Assembly: GCA_012960475.1 (NCBI GenBank)
Contig: DUBE01000008.1
Coordinates: 1 to 43,381, forward strand
Length of the DNA stretch: 43,381 nucleotides
Direction: 5' to 3'
From: Planctomycetota bacterium
GTDB lineage: Bacteria; Planctomycetota; UBA1135; GCA-002686595
Part shown: positions 40,528-43,381 of the stretch, in pieces
Position numbering within the stretch: position 1 is the first letter of the stretch
How the letters are laid out: every line of letters begins with the position of its first letter
Translations under genes and position numbers: made by a program
The notes under the pieces: model-generated
Seen by the model: only the letters and a program-made list of their open reading frames with translations
What the model was told of the DNA's origin: nothing
The model's database searches: none

Positions 40528-43381
40528 CTATTTTGTCACCGCCTTGATCACTCCGCCTAGCTCCAGCCAGTCCCCGATCTCCACCGCGGTGCTCTCGCCC
40601 TTGCTTCCTTCCGGCTGCGTGAGTTTGGGTGCCAGCGCTTTGCTCGGAACTGTGTAGACGAAGGGAATATCTTCGTCGTTCTGCCAGAGGGTAAACCGGG
40701 TCTTGAAGCAATTGGCCAGCGCGGTCATCTCCGGACCGAAGTTCTCGCCCTGGTCATCGGCCACCATCGACTCGCCGGTGAGGAACAGGATCCCGCTGAG
40801 GGCCGCCGGCGTAAAGCAGTGCACATACACGTTGTATTCGAAGGTGGCCGTCGAGTCGCCGACCTGTGGTTTCGGCGAGGGAAGCTGGCCCCAGGAACTC
40901 CCGTCCGGCACCGCCTCGGCCTCCATCATCGCGGGGATGTGCTCACCCCAATAGGCCTTCCATTCCGTGATGTATCGTCGCACGTTAGCGAGGTAATTGG
41001 GGTTGTCGCAATACTGGCTGCCCACCGTATTGTAGTCCTCCATCAGGCTCGGGGCATCCTTGAGGAAACTCGGCGCGATCCAGTTCTTGATCGCTATGTC
41101 CTTCTTGGCCTTCAAGAAGATGATGCCAACCGGACGGCCTGTCTTGACGGAAATGCTGTTGCCGAGCGCCGCAGCCAGCCCATCTGCATCCTTCCAGTAG
41201 GCGGCGAGGCGGTTGCCCCATCTGCCGTTCGCCTCCATGACTCTCGGAGTTCGGGAGACACAAACACTAAAGCGACTGGGGGCGGCTCGGCCGTCGCGGT
41301 TCGACTGGTTCTCAATCATGCGCACGATCTGGCCGGACGGCTTGACCTCCGGCACCTCGAACTTGCCGACCGGAGCGATGACACACCAGACGTCGCCGAA
41401 CACGATGCCAGTGATGACTCGCTCGTGCACCATCTCACCGTCGATGGTGAATTTCACCTTCAGGGTGTGTGGCTTGGGGCTGGGCTCTATCGGCGGCAGG
41501 GTGACTCTCCACTCCTCCATCTCCGGCGTCACATCGATGGTCTTCTTGATGGTGCCCTCGCCCGAGCTGGATTGAAGGCCAAACTCAAAGTGCACCTTAC
41601 AGTCACCTTTCTCCGGTTCGCTTTGCCACTCGCCGTAGTTTCGGGTGGAACCCCAGATAGTGACTGGCTTGTCGGCCTGAAACACTGCGTCGGTGCGGAA
41701 CTGCACGCTCAGCAGCGGCATCTTACGGTATTCGTAGATCTTTCCGACACTGCCGGGATCTATAGTCTCCCCGGCTACCTTCAGCTTCTCGTCTGGCCAG
41801 GTCTTGCTAGTGACCATTTCGTTGTCGAAGTAGATGAACGGAGTCATCGGCAGCAGCGCCTCGTTGTAGAGGTTGGGTTGGAAGCCGATCTCGCCAGTGG
41901 CATAGGAGACGCCGCGTGGCTTCTTAACCGCGGGTGAGGTGACCACCACCCTGTCGCCGTCGATCTTCATGTTGGCCGGATGCCAGACGCGGTCCTCGTC
42001 GGCCAGGAAGAAGAGCTTCACCTGGTCGTCGCCGTTGGGGATGATCTTAGGATCGGCGTATCCGGTCGACTCTTCATGGCGCTCGACGGCATTGTAGGCA
42101 GTCCCAGCAACCATCAGGGTACCCACGACATGGTCGAACTCGATGATCACCTTGTCGCCCTGGACGGTGTACGACTTGAACATCGGACCATCAATGACGA
42201 CCTTCTTGCCATACTGATTCTTGAGCGCGTGCAACGCCAATCGCTGACCGGGAACAGCTTTGGCCCGATAGTGGATGCCTCCACTGACATCGATCTGACT
42301 TGCCATGCCGGTGTATGGAATGTCGCGGGCCAGCCAAGTTGCAAGTCGCATCTCGGCAGTCGGACCAATGCTGGGTTTGTTGACCTCTTTGCCGACATGC
42401 CGCATCCCGGCACTATAGAACTGGTGAAAATAGACCGGCAGTTCTGGCTTGTTCCAGTCAATGCGCCAACCGCGCACCAGGCTGTGCAGATTGTTGTAGT
42501 AGGGCAGCCCTTCATCCTTGTTGGCGTAGCCTTGGTTCCAGATCGCGCCGCGGATTGCGTAGGGGACCACCGGGCTAAGACGACCATTGAACAGCCAACT
42601 GGCATCGCGGTTGCTTTTCAGATTGCCGGGAATCCCCGCGCTGATTTCCTTCGCCTTTTCGCCCTTCTTGATCGCGGCTTCGCTGACGGCAATCTGGTCT
42701 TCCAGTGACTTGTAGAAGGCACCCCAGGCCTCCTTGTGCTCCGGCGTCGTGGGGTCGGTTTGCAGGCATTGCTTGTGGATCGCCTTGCTGTACTCATCCT
42801 CGGCAGTAGCGAATCCCTCACGCGGCACCCAGGCCTGGATAGCCGTCTGGCTGAAGGAACAGTTGAGGATGCCGATCGGCACATTCAGCTCCTTGTGCAA
42901 CTTGTGGGCGAAGGCAAAGGCGATGGCGCTGTAGTCGCCGTAGTTGCCGTCCTTCCATGAACCAGTCGCCTTCTTGATCGGGTGCAACTGGGACGTCACC
43001 GAGGTGACCTGAAACTCTCGGATCGATGCCACCTTGCCCTCGGTCTCCGCCGCGAACTCCTGCGCCAGCTTGGCACATTTGCTCTTGCCCACCGTCCACT
43101 GCATGTTGGACTGCCCGGAGGCCATCCAAACTTCGCCGACCAGAATGTCAATGAGGGTTTCCTTCTTGCCGCCTTCCTCGCTGACAACGAGTTCGGTTGG
43201 TTTGAAACTGGCTTTCAGATCTTTCAGTTCAACCACCCACTTGCCGTCCTTGCCGGCGACGGCGGTATTCTTCTGTCCAGAAAACTCGACGCTCACCTTC
43301 GTCCCCGGCCCGCTCCATCCCCAGACCGGCACGACCATTCCGCGCTGGAGGACGGCGTGGTCGCAGAAGGGGGTGCCAAGC
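40528..43381 (-). CDS. sialate O-acetylesterase-like protein with a degenerate second copy (partial at right edge)
   Basis: The gene runs off the right end. Codons upstream of the internal Met at 43338 read on in frame as 'FCDHAVLQRGMVVPVWGW', the usual N-terminal phrase of the family, so the true start lies beyond 43381. The first half carries the nucleophile block 'MASGQSNMQWTV' (Ser about 77 from that Met), the 'VPIGILNCSFSQTAIQAWVP' segment and 'DVSGGIHYRAKAVPG' with the catalytic His. The second half (about 40528-41800) repeats the same order but has 'WCVIAPVGKFEV' where the nucleophile block should be, so it has lost the Ser. The enzyme would remove O-acetyl groups from a glycan outside the cytoplasm. 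It is encoded just upstream of the sulfatase. Confidence 0.85.
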   Translation of the reverse strand, partial: LGTPFCDHAVLQRGMVVPVWGWSGPGTKVSVEFSGQKNTAVAGKDGKWVVELKDLKASFKPTELVVSEEGGKKETLIDILVGEVWMASGQSNMQWTVGKSKCAKLAQEFAAETEGKVASIREFQVTSVTSQLHPIKKATGSWKDGNYGDYSAIAFAFAHKLHKELNVPIGILNCSFSQTAIQAWVPREGFATAEDEYSKAIHKQCLQTDPTTPEHKEAWGAFYKSLEDQIAVSEAAIKKGEKAKEISAGIPGNLKSNRDASWLFNGRLSPVVPYAIRGAIWNQGYANKDEGLPYYNNLHSLVRGWRIDWNKPELPVYFHQFYSAGMRHVGKEVNKPSIGPTAEMRLATWLARDIPYTGMASQIDVSGGIHYRAKAVPGQRLALHALKNQYGKKVVIDGPMFKSYTVQGDKVIIEFDHVVGTLMVAGTAYNAVERHEESTGYADPKIIPNGDDQVKLFFLADEDRVWHPANMKIDGDRVVVTSPAVKKPRGVSYATGEIGFQPNLYNEALLPMTPFIYFDNEMVTSKTWPDEKLKVAGETIDPGSVGKIYEYRKMPLLSVQFRTDAVFQADKPVTIWGSTRNYGEWQSEPEKGDCKVHFEFGLQSSSGEGTIKKTIDVTPEMEEWRVTLPPIEPSPKPHTLKVKFTIDGEMVHERVITGIVFGDVWCVIAPVGKFEVPEVKPSGQIVRMIENQSNRDGRAAPSRFSVCVSRTPRVMEANGRWGNRLAAYWKDADGLAAALGNSISVKTGRPVGIIFLKAKKDIAIKNWIAPSFLKDAPSLMEDYNTVGSQYCDNPNYLANVRRYITEWKAYWGEHIPAMMEAEAVPDGSSWGQLPSPKPQVGDSTATFEYNVYVHCFTPAALSGILFLTGESMVADDQGENFGPEMTALANCFKTRFTLWQNDEDIPFVYTVPSKALAPKLTQPEGSKGESTAVEIGDWLELGGVIKAVTK

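Noticed and set aside
40819..41937. 372-codon plus-strand frame
   Set aside because: It is antisense to the esterase-like gene and His/Arg/Val-rich, as expected for a shadow frame.
1..43381. CRISPR array, transposase or rRNA
   Set aside because: No regularly spaced repeats, no IS-type terminal repeats with a transposase, and no rRNA-like sequence were seen on reading both strands.

Overview
The window looks like chromosomal DNA of a Gram-negative bacterium, most likely a marine-type planctomycete or a relative in the PVC group. This is inferred from gene content: a LolA-like carrier, an RND/MMPL exporter, an LpxL-like acyltransferase, two ECF sigma/anti-sigma modules, an FGE-dependent sulfatase beside a sialate O-acetylesterase-type enzyme, and a signal peptidase I with a large inserted domain. 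No ribosomal marker is present, so the phylum is not proven.

Layout. (1) 109-4119, minus strand: a small unknown protein, an ECF sigma factor with its zinc-finger anti-sigma factor and an RseB-like lipoprotein, and a secreted protein with calcium-binding type repeats. (2) 4311-4387: tRNA-Arg(CCG) with its own promoter. (3) 4416-9435, minus strand: SGNH hydrolase, aldo/keto reductase, cobalamin-domain radical SAM protein and a GT4 glycosyltransferase. (4) 9515-22790: a compact aryl-polyene / xanthomonadin-like pigment cluster, the main find. (5) 22805-24286: purF, which runs into the last two cluster genes. (6) 24534-26294: a secreted DUF4382/DUF5666-type lipoprotein. (7) 26393-36993, minus strand: pepN, a DoxX-like protein, mnmH, a second ECF sigma/anti-sigma module with a DUF3106-type protein, signal peptidase I, mgtE and lysC. 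(8) 37221-38426: an isopropylmalate/homocitrate synthase-family enzyme, followed by about 600 bp with no recognised gene. (9) 39041-43381, minus strand: a sulfatase and a sialate O-acetylesterase-like protein that runs off the right end.

The pigment cluster can be read as a pathway. A chorismatase of the XanB2/Hyg5 type would make 3- or 4-hydroxybenzoate. An AMP ligase would load it on a dedicated ACP. An active ketosynthase, paired with a ketosynthase-like chain-length-factor protein lacking all three catalytic residues, would extend it with malonyl units, and a pair of hot-dog dehydratases would create the double bonds. A flavin halogenase-type enzyme may tailor the product. An LpxL-type acyltransferase and a GT2 glycosyltransferase would attach it to a lipid or sugar, and an MMPL exporter, a LolA-like carrier, a lipoprotein and a COG4648-type membrane protein would move it to the outer membrane. 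The cluster has no ketoreductase, second ACP, thioesterase or methyltransferase of its own, so some of these steps are probably borrowed from fatty-acid synthesis.
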